Both the position numbers and the translations under genes were made by a program. 64,000 bases of DNA from NCBI GenBank assembly GCA_006503535.1, contig QYRS01000003.1, positions 3,596,001-3,660,000 on the forward strand, in the 5' to 3' direction. The notes beneath the pieces are model-generated. The model was not told the DNA's origin and made no database searches. It saw only the letters and a program-made list of their open reading frames with translations. Below are positions 21,502 to 32,082 of this stretch, piece by piece; positions within the stretch are counted from its first letter, which is position 1; each line of letters opens with the position of its first letter. Source of the stretch: Arthrinium phaeospermum (lineage: Eukaryota; Ascomycota; Sordariomycetes; Amphisphaeriales; Apiosporaceae).

Positions 21502-24500
21502 CTACCATTTGTGATGTCCTGCATAATCAGAATCCCCCACAGCTCCATATTCCAGAAGTAAACGCTCGATCTCCTGCCCGTCAATTTGGCCTGGACCAGA
21601 CCGCGCTAGATGGCGCAAGAGCTGCAGCGGCGTCTCGTTTGACTGTTCAACCCAGTTGGGTAGCGCTTCTCCCTGCATTTCTCTGCCGAAATTGCCGGTA
21701 AAATTTGGGTCCGCACCGGCTTCCAGAAGCAACCGTACAACTAGCACGTAACCAGAGTATACCGAAGCTTTGAGTGGTGTGAGGAAGCAGCCAGGTCCAT
21801 TTGGATCAGCCCCGTTTTCAACTAAGATCTTCAGGGCATGTTCCCCCTCTTGTGACTGACGAATGCAGCAGCAGTCGATGATTTCCATCAAAAGTACAGT
21901 AAGGTTCAGTCGTTCTCTATAGTTCTCGGTCAGCCACTGTATATGTGGCGAGAACTGCTTCGACCTGTAGCGAAATAAGATCGCAGGTATAGACCCAGTG
22001 TACCATTTCAGGCCGTAGCCGAAACTGGATAACGCGCGAAAGGTAACAGTCAGACGTGTAGTCAGAATCTTTCCCAGATCAAAAGGTTTTTCAAGCATGG
22101 CTTGAACCAAACCACCCTCACCAGCAATGTCCATTCTGTTGCCATTGATAGTAAGTTCGTTGACCAGGAGCAGATTCAACAATAGGCCCGCCTCTCCGGC
22201 AGCGTCTGGAGTCGGGTGACCTTGTAAATGGTAGTCTGGCAGTACAAATATAAAGTAGAATGTCCACCCGCCATCTAGCCCCCTCAGAAACCTCTGCACT
22301 GCGGCGATTCGGGGGTAATGCGGAGCACGAGGATCGCAGTATCGTAACATCAGATCCACGTGGTCGTGTCTCCCATTGTATATCACCTTGGCACAAGCTA
22401 GTGTTAAACAATATGCTTCGCGGTCGTGTAAGTAGCATACCCCAGATCCTTGTGGATCAGCATTGACAGCTTGTTTAAGAATGCTCTCTGTGAACTCGTC
22501 ACGGATTACCAGACTTGATAGCGCGAAGTAAGAGACATCCGTTTTGTGTATGAGGGGGGAAGTAAGAAACTCCATCACCGTATAATGGGCGAGTGTCACT
22601 AAATGCACACGGCTACGTTTAGTGTCTTCGGATTGGCCTGGTGATCGCAATATGACATCCGCTTCGCTCACATCACTTGTCACTGTGATCAAGCAGCCAC
22701 AGAGCTCTCTAAGATATTCGATGTCGTAAAAGAATTTGTCGGGCTCCGGTTCTCCCAGATGAAGGTCATATGCTACCGCAGAGACCAAGACATCGTCCTT
22801 GATGCCATAACGTGTATGCCAAGGGGCATCGGCGTGGCCACCCAACCAGATGAGGGTACGTCGTACAAATTGTCGGTCAGCCTCTGGTATTTGTTGGAAT
22901 ATCCGGGTATAGGTCTCAGCTAGATCTTGTGGGAGATTTTGAAGAGCTGATACGATTTGTGACTCCGTCCGGAGATGTTCGATGGTGTATAATTGGCAAT
23001 CAGCCCATCTGAACCTGCAGGGTAATCATTTAGTTTGAACACTATGATCGAACCTGATATGGCAATAGGGATTTCTTGTATTAGAAAAGACTCACATCCC
23101 ATTGGCGCCAATCACCAGAGAGTTTTCAATCTGATCCATCAGGTCTGGCCGGCTTTGTAGATGAGTGTTTTCAGAGAGCCGGTGCCGAATGAACTGTCTG
23201 ATATCTCCAGAAACCAAGGCATTAGACATAGATAGCGGTACAGATATTCCTGAAAAGACATTCTCGATGTCAGAGTATTGCCTGCTGGTTACCAGCAACC
23301 TGATGTTACTAAACCGTTGGTCAAGCGCAATTGTAGCGATCAAAGCTATCAGATCCCTCCTTGGCGAACTTTCATCGACAGCATCGATTACAATGTAGAA
23401 AGTCGTAAATGTCGAGAGCACGGTCTGTAAGATATTGTTGAGCTCAGTAAGGCTTGGCTCGCAGCCGCCGTCATGTAAGTCCTTCAGCTGCGAGGGGATC
23501 AGCTTTGAGCTGCGGCAGGCCTGACTAATGGTCCATCTGAGAAAGGATGATGACTCGTCCTGGTTATGGCTGTAATGGCAATAGTAATATGCATGCGAGA
23601 CTCCTTCCCGGTTGGCGCAGTGCTGTTTCAGCTGTTCATTGGCAAAAGAGGCCATTACCGTCTTCCCGCACCCTGGGATTCCGAAACACCATAGAAACCG
23701 ATTTTTACTGTTGCGCTTTGAAAGCCACTTGGTCCATTCTGGACACCGAATGAGCCATGAGGTGGTCTCTCCATGGTGCTTTTTCCATGCCTGGTTGTGG
23801 AGAGTCGAAGGGTTGGTCGTCTCGAGCCATTGTAAGATCTGTAAGTGTTCGGCAGCTTTCATTTATATATTTGTCAGAGTGATTCTGTGATTCTGGCGTT
23901 AGGGGTGCCCATACCAGACAGAGATATCTGGACACTGCTGATCCCGTCTCGAATAGCTTTGATATCGAGTCTGTAAGTTGAGTATGATCCATATCAGTGT
24001 TGATTCTTGGCCATGATAAGGTTCGTTGCTTTGATGTGATTTGCCAAATGGAAAGGCGATTCTGTACGAAAAGGAGTAGAATGTTGTCGCACTTCCTCTG
24101 AGTATCTGCAGATGAAAACAGGCATCACGGATCAAGTATCCTCATAGTATAATAGGGCCAGAAAAGGAAACTTACGCCATATCACCACTGATAGCAAGCA
24201 AGAGCGTTGCCTTATGTTGCGAGACCTCCGACAGCAGCTTTCGAGCCTTGGACTCTTTCATCGGCCATGCCAAATTAGCGAGCGTTATCCTGCGACGGTT
24301 ACTGCTTGAAGAACTGTCCCCTTGAGGTTTGGGCAGGAGGCGCTCAAGGTCCGACAAACACCTGCGGCATGCCTCGAGCGTCACAGACAAGCCCGGAGAC
24401 TCCGCATTCGAAGCTTTCAGGCTCTCGATAATGGCTTCTAGGGATGTGGTCTCGCCCAGAATCATCTGGAAATCTTTGGGCGCATCCTTGATCGTCTCGA

Positions 24501-24585
24501 TGCAATACTTGCATGTGCTGACTATGCGCTTGGTGAGCTCGAGGAATGCAATGATGCTGGCCCCCACGGACAGAGGATCAGCCAT
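21502..24585 (-). CDS. STAND/NLR-like protein: Fungal_N domain, NACHT, ankyrin repeats
   Basis: Exons (minus): 24585-24176, 23970-23915, 23855-23096 and 23014-21502, giving 912 residues with all phases consistent. Residues 1-135 (MADPLSVGASIIAFLELTKR onward) match the fungal STAND N-terminal helical domain (PF17111-like). After a short linker comes the usual LQWLETTNPSTLHNQ stretch, then a NACHT-type NTPase: Walker A GIPGCGKT (214-221), Walker B FYIVIDAVDES (about 300), then a downstream region ending in NGMFRWADCQL and RRTLIWLGG, typical of this family. A helical middle region leads to at least two ankyrin-like repeats at about 801-845 (LVENGADPN, LLLEAGADPN) plus a degenerate one ending LLLEYGA. 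Family members act as oligomerising sensors in non-self recognition and programmed cell death. The ankyrin array is short. No lesion is seen, so the gene is probably functional. Confidence 0.88.
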
Positions 24586-24943
24586 TTTGACTGTTGTTCT
24601 GGGTATCCGGTCCTAGGATGGTTGGGATTCGACTTCGAGACATTGAAGCCGAATTTCCCTGCAGCCTCGCCCAACAGCCGATTTCAATGCCCTGGGTTGC
24701 CTGCCAAGTGCATAAACCCCGCCCTGGCTACCTGCCAATGACTGTTCATCTTTCCACTCTGCAACAAATATGTCGCCCAATCAGAGTATGGTTTATGGGC
24801 GTGCCTCTCATTGTCCATCGAATCACAGGAACCCGGGTTGCTGCCCACTATCGTTGACTTGGTGGTATTATCGTGTTGGTAGTATACAGTAACAGTACAT
24901 GTACCCCTTCGCTCTAAAGTCTAAAACCCGTCTGTATCTAGCG
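24586..24943. other. Intergenic region
   Basis: Holds the promoter of the STAND gene and the 3' flank of the SAM-carrier gene. No gene was recognised. Confidence 0.5.
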
Positions 24944-25840
24944 TCATAATACATTGCCCTGTAGAGCATTGACCGCCCACTGATAACTCCCGAGGAAGAT
25001 GGCTCCTCCAGCACTGATCCACATGACTCGAGGTCCGATACCCGCGAAAAAGGGGCGGATGCCATGCGTCTTCAAAATGCCCCTGAGCACCGGTACCACT
25101 CTCTCCCTTTCCTTCGACAGCATGACCCGCGTCTTCAGCACGTCGAGTGGCGTCGTAATACCAGCCGCTATGGCGCCCGATATGCTTCCAAAGATGGCGC
25201 TCTCGGCCGCCGTGTTTTCCACCCCGTCGCCTCCCTTCCGACGCCGGCTCCACGCCTTGAGCGCCTCCCACAGCGGGAACTGGATAACCGTAAAGGGCAC
25301 CTCGCGCATGACCGTGATGCCCCACCCCCGGTACAGCTCGCGCCACACGCCCTCGAACCCAATAGTGCGGTACTGCCCCAAGATGGCGCCCAGGGCCGCC
25401 GAACTAGACCCGCCGTGCAGGCCCGCCTGCGCCCGCTGCTTCACCACCTCGGTCGGCACCCGCACGGCGCACGCGGCGACCTCGCCCAGGCTGGCCGCGG
25501 CCATGTGCTCGAGCGGCGCGGCCCACCCGCCGTCTCTGCTGTCTGCTGTCCCTCCATGTAGTGTGGCCAGCAGCTGCTTCTCGTGCCGCCGCGCCGCCAG
25601 CGTGCTCTTGACCCCCTCGTACGTGCAGAAGAAGAAGGCCGCGCCCGGCGCCGAGCCGACCACGGCGGACCCCACGCCGCGGTAGATGCCGCGGAAGCCG
25701 CCCGAGGGGAAGAAGCCGGCGGCGGATTGGAGTCGGGTCTTGAGCGTGTCGAGGGGGAAGAGACTCAGGTCGACAGTGGTCCCGGCGAGACCGCCGGCCA
25801 GGAGGGCCGTTGTGAAGGGGGGTTGTGACGGTGTCGACAT
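24944..25840 (-). CDS. pet8: Mitochondrial S-adenosylmethionine carrier (SAMC/Pet8)
   Basis: A single-exon frame of 298 residues, the normal size for a mitochondrial carrier. Three tandem repeats each carry the Px[DE]xx[KR] signature: PLDTLKTR (29-36), PTEVVKQR (129-136) and PLDVLKTR (231-238). Following glycine-rich turns such as GIYRGVG, LYRGWG and FFAGIGPR are also seen. The first motif context, AGGLAGTTVDLSLFPLDTLK, is typical of the SAM carrier subfamily rather than nucleotide or phosphate carriers. The protein exchanges cytosolic SAM for S-adenosylhomocysteine across the inner membrane, feeding mitochondrial methylation, biotin and lipoate synthesis. The insertion AARRHEKQLLATLHGGTADSR (about 82-102) lengthens the matrix loop. 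The gene is divergent from the TilS-like gene, with about 530 bp between the two starts. Loss of a window-wide SAM link cannot be inferred from this arrangement. Confidence 0.92.
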   Translation of the reverse strand: MSTPSQPPFTTALLAGGLAGTTVDLSLFPLDTLKTRLQSAAGFFPSGGFRGIYRGVGSAVVGSAPGAAFFFCTYEGVKSTLAARRHEKQLLATLHGGTADSRDGGWAAPLEHMAAASLGEVAACAVRVPTEVVKQRAQAGLHGGSSSAALGAILGQYRTIGFEGVWRELYRGWGITVMREVPFTVIQFPLWEALKAWSRRRKGGDGVENTAAESAIFGSISGAIAAGITTPLDVLKTRVMLSKERERVVPVLRGILKTHGIRPFFAGIGPRVMWISAGGAIFLGSYQWAVNALQGNVL

Positions 25841-26372
25841 GGCTTTTTTTTCTTCTTCTCAGTTGTGTGTGGATGTCTCCCGATATTCTAGGGTCGTTCG
25901 TTTTTCGGGGTGGTGGTGGTCGAGCTGCTAGAGAGCGGTCGAGGCGAGGAGGGCCTCCTGACTTTTATCGAGTCTCTGCGATCATCGGAGGTTTCGCGTA
26001 GGTAAGGAAGGGATCGTGGGGTAAGTAACCAACTGCTGGGCGGCGTTGGTGCAACAACAACTCCAAGTGGTGATCGCATGAGCTTTTGCGCCGAGCTCGA
26101 CTTTCTTCGGTGGGGCCCCAGCTCCGATTGAAACCGATACCGTTCTGCCGTTGGTGCTTGTTTTTAGCGAGCGGGCAGGGGTCCCGCGTTTGTGTTTTAG
26201 TGAAGTCATAGGGAACCAATCACTGGCCCAAGCTCCCTGCAGCGGTGCTAAGAGCTGAGAGCTGCGCGCTATCAGAGCTCTGGAATAAAAATGTCAAATC
26301 GGAAACCCCCCACCAAGCACGAGACCTTTGACCCGAGCATGAAAGTTGTCATACATCAGGTAGTATAATGGA
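25841..26372. promoter_or_regulatory. Divergent promoter, pet8 (-) and TilS-like (+), with upstream ORFs
   Basis: A 530-bp interval between divergent start codons. Toward the plus gene it contains an ATG at 26291 opening a 25-codon upstream ORF that stops at 26368, four bases before the chosen start. Another ATG at 26368 opens an overlapping out-of-frame ORF. Both could lower translation of the main frame if the transcript starts upstream of them; the transcription start is unknown. Confidence 0.5.
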
Positions 26373-28674
26373 ATGCGCGCCATTCCGCATGTCTTGCACG
26401 GGATGGCCAGGCCAATTGGTCTGGCCGAATTCACTGATGCTCTCCGGGCCACCTGCAAGCCTCGGTTTCCGGAGGCAATGAACCATAACCAAAGACTCGT
26501 TGGTAAGTTGCTCCTGCGCCGAGGACTGCCCGGTATTTCGCTACAGTACATAGCTAACTCCGCAAACCTCAGGCATGGCAATAAGCGGGGGCGTCGATTC
26601 CATGGCATTGGCCTATCTATGCTCGAAAGTGCGAGAAGCCGACCCTTTGTTCATGGTTTGCGACAACCCCGCCGCGACGTTCCGAGGCTTCGTGATCGAC
26701 CACGGCCTGCGCCAGGAATCCGCACAAGAGGCGGAACAGGCATGCAAGGCCATCAGGAGAATGGGACTGAGCGCCAATGTCTTCGCCATCAACTGGAGAA
26801 AGGAGTTCGGCGAGGGCACGGATCCAAAGACCATGCCCAACTTCGAGAGCGCCGCGCGCAGGGCGAGGTACAGGCGGCTGGGCAGATGTTGTGCGAACCA
26901 TCGGATCGCGACGCTGTTGCTTGGCCACCACCAGGACGACCAATACGAGACGGTCCTCATGCGCCTTCTCAATGGACACAGGAACCGCGCTTTACGCGGC
27001 ATGCGGAGAGCAAGCGCAATACCAGAGTGCGACGGCATCCATGGCGCTTTCAACAGTGGGTGGGTAGATGACCAGGATACGGAGTTCCCCTTCATTAATT
27101 ATAAACCCGGCAGGGTCTCGCGCAAGCATCTGAAACACGAACTCGTCGACGCCATCCGTACGCATATGACCGAGGATGACGGAGGAGACGAGTCTCTGGT
27201 AAACCCGTGGGTTGCTGACGAAGTTGAACACGTCGATGAGTATGGGTACTTGACCGAGGAAGTGGAACAATTAAGCATGCCGTTGGACCTCGAGCTTCCG
27301 TCTATGGCCATTGAGGATGCCGGTGTTAACATCTACCGGCCAATGCTGGATTTTGGTAAAGACAGACTGATCGCGACATGCCTTGCCAACGATGTTCCCT
27401 GGTGGGAGGATCGCACAAATGCTGACCCCACACTTACCACGAGGAATACGCTGCGGGACCTGGCCAGAACGGAGAAGCTCCCAGCTGCCCTTCGCAAACC
27501 GGCTGTCCTTGCTCTTTCTGTGAAGTGCGAGTCCAAGGCACAGGCTCAAGATGCCGAGGTTGACAGGTGGCTGAAGCGAACCATTCTTCACGAGTTTGAG
27601 CCCCACGCGGGATCTCTCGTTGTACAGTTTCCAGATTTAGCCCCCGCCAAGCAGCTGCGGCATCGATCCCCGAAACGATATCATCGACGCATTGCCCAGA
27701 AACGCGCGATTGCAGGTTTGTTAGTGCAAAGGATTGTGGCCATTGTCAGTCCAGACATTCAGCACCCCCCTTTGGCAAACCTGCAGAACGTCATATCGCG
27801 CTTGTTCCCCTCTCTCGCTGGCCCGTCCGAGTACCAGCCAGGGACACCCCCAAAGCCCTTCCCTATCGCTTCTGTGCATTTCACGCCACTAGAAACAACC
27901 CCGTCGTCCTCAGCGGCACCCGTCGCGGCAGAGGAAAGAACCTGGTACGTGTCACGGTTGCCATATACGTCTACGGCGCCCCTCCCGCAGTGGCGGATAC
28001 CCTACTGGTCGTTCATCCGTGACCACAAGGAGCTGGGAAAGGACGGCGTGCCCCAAGATTTCAAGTGGTCGATGTGGCTGCCCTGGCATCTCTACGACGG
28101 GAGGTACTGGATCCGCATGACGCACTCCTTGCCGCACCGCGTCGTCGTCATGCCCTTCCTCCTCGAGCACGCCAAGGCCTTCCGCGAGTCGCTCGGTCGC
28201 GACAAGGCCAAGCAGCTCAACACCGTGCTGAAGCGGCTGGCGCCCGGCAAGGTGCGGTTTACGCTGCCCGCCATCTACGTCGAGGAGTATCTGGACCTCG
28301 ACAATGTCGTGCCCCGTCCGAACTACCCGGAGCCCGTGGACGAGGACGGGGACGGGGACGACAACCCACTCGAAGACACCGAAGAGATCCGCGCAGCGAA
28401 GCGACGCAATGGCGGACCCACATGGCCGCCTGTCGTCACCTCCAAGATGCGGCTTCTGGCCCTGCCGACGCTGGGGGTCCAGTTACCCAGCCTCGAGAAG
28501 TGGTTGAGGTACGAGACCAGATACAAGCGAGTGGATCGGGACACTCTATATCATGCGGGGACCTTCTCGAGGGGGTCGTTCGTTGCGCCTGTAGGTTTTG
28601 GGAGGAGGGCGGCAGGTACAGCCAGGCCTGTACGGAGGAGGAAGAGTAATAGGGGGCGCGCAAGCTTAAGGTGA
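26373..28674 (+). CDS. tRNA(Ile)-lysidine synthase-like PP-loop ATPase (TilS family)
   Basis: Exon 1 is 26373-26502 and exon 2 is 26573-28674, giving 743 residues. The intron (GTAAGT donor, CTAAC branch, CTCAG acceptor) lies just before the catalytic motif and is required to bring the start into frame. The PP-loop SGGVDS (residues 48-53) binds and splits ATP. It is followed by VIDHGLRQES and LLLGHHQDDQYETVLMRLL, hallmarks of TilS. NTLRDL and the preceding WWEDRTNADP segment complete the N-type ATPase core. TilS adenylates and lysidinylates C34 of tRNA-Ile(CAU). Fungal homologues are longer, with a C-terminal extension of unknown role, here about 350 residues ending in an Arg-rich tail. A mitochondrial location is plausible from the basic start. 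A second in-frame ATG at 26403 (MARPIGLAEF) is an alternative start with better family agreement. The nucleotide-binding family is firm; the precise tRNA substrate in fungi is inference. Confidence 0.85.
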
Positions 28675-28968
28675 GCGAGTCGCCAGTCTCCCAAGAGGAA
28701 AAGGAAGAGAAAGAAAAACGCTGATGAATCTGCTCCAACTCATAGAATCAGGATAGCATAAATAAACCTCTGAACTGTACCCTGTGGGACTTCATATTAC
28801 CATTGTGATCGCCGAGCTGTCGGGATACTCATCTACATGACACCAATCTTACATATTTGTGAGATTTCACCTACTCAGCCAGCCGGACAGGGGCGAGCGG
28901 CTGAACAATCATGTGGACCTCGGAACAAGAGTCCCTCGTCCCCGGGACTCGGCTACTAGTTCTCCCTA
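28675..28968. other. Convergent 3' spacer
   Basis: About 290 bp between the converging stops of the TilS-like gene and the Cys/His-rich gene. No gene was recognised. Confidence 0.5.
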
Positions 28969-30058
28969 TCACTTGTCCTCTCCCTTTCCATCCTGGCTTG
29001 CTGTCTTCTGTCCCTTCTTACCAGGGGAAGGAGTAACCGTGCCTGTTTTAGCCCTGCCGTCCTCCTTGACTTCCTCAGGCACTATCGAAACGGCAGAGAC
29101 GGACCGGCTTCGGCCGGGCTCGGGGGTGCCGCTGCCGCCGTACATGACGGACAGCTTCTGGAAGCTCTCGCGCACGGCGCGCGTCAGGTCCACGTCCAGG
29201 GATGGGGTCTCGCTGGGGGCTCGGTCCCGTTTCATCACTAGGGTGGCGGGGTTGTCAGTATGTATCCAGATATTCGGGAACGAACGAAGTTTAGGTCAGG
29301 ATGTGGGGGGGAGGTGGTGAGTAGGTGAGTGGGATAGGAAACGGAACGAACTTACCTCGACGCAACATACTCGCCGGCGTCAGGGACCGGCTCGGGCTCC
29401 GCTCGTTTACTGCGAGGCCGGCGGTGGCGGTGGCGGTGCTGGTGCTTCGGACGTGGTTGCCGGAAGCCGGGGTGGCGGCGGCCGAGGAGGGTGAGAGGGA
29501 GGCAGAGGTGGTGGTAGCAGAAGCAGCGTTGGGACCCAGCAGGGAGCTCGCTTCGCTTTTCTTGTTCTTCTTGTGGAGTTTGGCTTTGCCTTCTTTTCTG
29601 CTCTGGACCTGCGGGGAGGCTTGCTGGGGTGGGGCGACGGCGACGACGGGGGGTGTCGTTGTTCGGGGTCCTGGGGTCGAGTTGCGCGTCTGCTGCTGCT
29701 GTTGCTGTTGACACAGCTTACACAGCCCGTCCACGGGTCGTGTGGCGACGTTCTTGACGCACTGGAACATGGCGGGAGGCACTCGCGGTTGGGTGTCCGG
29801 GAGCCATTTGGTGGATTGCAGCAGGAGACGGTGGTCGTCTCGAGATCCCAGTTGGTACTGCGGATTGGGGCGCGGGCCGGCATTGGGATGGCTGCTGGAT
29901 AAATGCCGTCCCATGGGGTTCTCATTGTTGGGCTTCTCGCCTACGTCCGAGAGCGAGTAAGAGGACGATGGCAGGCGCCGAACAATGTGGCAGTGGCTGG
30001 TGTTTTGATACTGCGTGTGGCCACAGCCGTGGTGTTTGGTCCTGATCGTCGTACACAT
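28969..30058 (-). CDS. Fungal Cys/His-rich low-complexity protein, unknown function
   Basis: Exons (minus): 30058-29356 and 29237-28969, giving 323 residues. The donor is G|GTAAGT after MLRR, the acceptor is CCTAG, and the phases match. The N-terminus, MCTTIRTKHHGCGHTQYQN followed shortly by HCHIV, together with a later CVKNVA and CKLCQQ, gives a Cys/His set that could bind zinc. The middle has a glutamine run (QQQQQQQ), then Ser/Thr/Ala/Pro-rich disordered sequence with basic patches (KEGKAKLHKKNKK). The C-terminal exon has one conserved-looking helix, DLTRAVRESFQKLSVMY, then another disordered tail. There is no TM or signal peptide. Proteins opening with this Cys/His motif recur in Pezizomycotina but have no assigned role. 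A nuclear or cytosolic scaffold is possible but unsupported. Confidence 0.7.
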
Positions 30059-30707
30059 CTTGTTGGCATCCGGAGATGGTTACAGGATTCTCTGTCAAAA
30101 CTGTCTTCTGATGATGAATATTGTTTGGCGCGTGCAGAGAAAAAGATTGACTTTCGTTCTCGATGCGGTTGAGGGCGATGGCAAGATCGTCAGCCAGGTT
30201 GCCTGCGTGGGGGGACGATGAGAACGGTGTCTTTCGTCAAGTCACGCCCTTAGAAGATGCCCTACGTCAAACTCGTCCCAATCGAGAGCTTATCCGTCTT
30301 GGTTTGGAGGTGCTTCGCAGAAGCTCATCTCATTTATCTTGCAGCTGTGGTACATGGAGTGTCTGGTTCGTGAGCCGAACGTGGAAATGATAAGGGCGGT
30401 CCTACGTAAGTAGCCTTTACACCCTACTACAATCATTGATTACAGGCCCCTTCTGAACAAAATTGAGGTGTTGCTTCCCGTACTCACAATGACTTGACCG
30501 TTCTCAGTCACAACAGGGCATCATCACCATTGAATAGAACCAGCTGTCCTCCCCAGTCTTGACAACAACGGAGTCACGGCGGCGCATCGTGGAAGGCATG
30601 TAAAGAGAAGTTGAAACATGTTCAATTGACCTTGATAACCACGTAATCTATACCAATCAATCGCTATGATCCAAACACGTCGGATTATGTAGTGCTTCGC
30701 TTGCGCC
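30059..30707. other. Intergenic region
   Basis: Promoter side of the Cys/His-rich gene and 3' flank of the repeat orphan. No gene was recognised. Confidence 0.5.
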
Positions 30708-30730
30708 TCAGTCTCCGTTACTACGCAACT

Positions 30731-30814
30731 CGTCACTGGAACCGTCCGCTTCGTCACTGGAACCGTCCGCTTCGTCAAAGGAACCGTCCTCTTCGTCAAA
30801 GGGAGCGTCCGCTA
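30731..30814. repeat. Four 21-bp tandem repeats
   Basis: Units start at 30731, 30752, 30773 and 30794. The first two are near-identical (CGTCACTGGAACCGTCCGCT) and the last two diverged. They encode the Asp/Glu/Ser-rich C-terminal heptads of the orphan locus. Confidence 0.8.
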
Positions 30815-31254
30815 CCTCCCTGCGTTCTGGGAATGCCATGTCCGTCTCATTCTCCTCAATGTCAGTATCCTCATCGTCGGAAAGGCCCCCATAGATCCAG
30901 GGGTAGCCGCTGCCGTCATAGTGACCATGTGAAGCTTCATGTATCTCCCACCTCATACAACGGTAGCAATTGGTATCCTCGGAGATCCATATGTTAGCGA
31001 AGCTATATTGATACCAGGGAGGACTTGGTAACCTTATGCACCTAGGGTTGTATGGAGTTTCGATATACAACCCACACCTCGGGCAGAGCGACCAGTGAAC
31101 GTTCTACTAGCTCGACAGGCCATCACGAACCTCACCCGGGAGGCGGTATGTCCAATGGCGTCCCATTCTATTTATCACATAACGGAGACAGGGGATCTCG
31201 GAAACGTCGACCGTCAGCCGGGGCGTGTAGGGATGGCGGGGAAGCGGGGCCGGT

Positions 31255-32060
31255 GTTGGTGTTGCCAGAGGTTCTTCGGCCGGATCGCTGGCTTCTCCTG
31301 CTGTTTGTACTGCAGAGACCGGCTCATCTGCCAAGTGATGATCCGCTTCACTCTGTCCTTGTGCTCCCGCATGGTCGGCACTTGAACCGTCGTCAGGGTC
31401 AGGGTCACCTGGTGGCGTGTTATTATCCAGAGATTCTCCAGCCGGATCGCTGGCTTCTTCTGCTGTTTGTACTACAGAGACTGGCTCATCTGCTGGGTGC
31501 TGGTCCCCTTCACTCTGTCCCTGTGCTCCCGCGTGGTCGGCACCTGCATTGCCGTCAGGGCCAGGGTCGCCTGGTGTCGTGTTGTTATCTAGAGATTCTC
31601 CAGCCGGACCGCTGGTTCCTGCGAATCTTTTTGCTGCAGAGACTAGCGCATTTCCTAGGCGTCGGTTCTCTCCAGTCAGTCCCTGTGCTTCCGGATGGTC
31701 GGCTTCTGTATTGTCGTTAGAGTCAGGGTTGCCGGGTGTCGTATTGTTGTTTAGAGGTTCTCCAGCCGGATCGCTGGTTCTTCCTACCTTTTTCTACTGC
31801 AGCGACTAGCTCATTTACTAGGCGTCGGTTCTCTCCAATCAGTCCCCGTGCTTCCGCGTAGTCGTCTCCTGTATTGTCGTCAGGGTCAGGGTTGCCGGGT
31901 GTCGTATTGTTGTCTAGAGGTTCTCCGGCAGGATCGTTGATTTCTCCTACCGTCTGTACTGCAGAGACTGGCTCACTTGCTGGGTTTTGGTCCCCTTCGC
32001 TCAGTCCTTGTGCCCCCACGGGGTCGGCACCTGCATCTTCGTTGAACTCAGGGTCACCGG
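31255..32060. repeat. Five tandem 162-bp units
   Basis: The anchor CGGATCGCTG-like site recurs at 31281, 31443, 31605 and 31767, exactly 162 bp apart. The fifth, degenerate copy (AGGATCGTTG) is at 31930, 163 bp on. Each unit encodes 54 residues. The one-base discrepancy coincides with the frameshift. Confidence 0.85.
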
Positions 32061-32082
32061 ATGCCGTGTTATCGTCCGCCAT

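Larger units (their letters stand above)
30708..32082 (-). pseudogene. Repeat-rich acidic orphan, frame broken or unusually spliced
   Basis: An ATG at 32082 (MADDNTASGD) starts a hydrophilic protein built of 54-residue units such as PVSAVQTVGE...DPAGEPLDNNTTPGNPDPDD. Five copies lie head to tail. At a T-run at 31789-31793 (A-run on the coding strand) one extra base shifts the frame. The next units continue in the new frame to TAGTAG at 31104-31109. In that same frame, past the two stops, an open segment ends at 30708. It carries HWSLCPRCGLYIE and further Cys pairs (NPRC, NCYRC), suggesting a zinc ribbon, then an acidic tail of 7-residue repeats (DEADGSS). Splicing could rescue the first break (donor AAAAG|GTAGGA to acceptor CTGCAG near 31646, in phase), but no good donor was found for the second. 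The locus is either a decayed gene, one with odd introns, or one with sequence errors. No family recognised. Confidence 0.45.
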
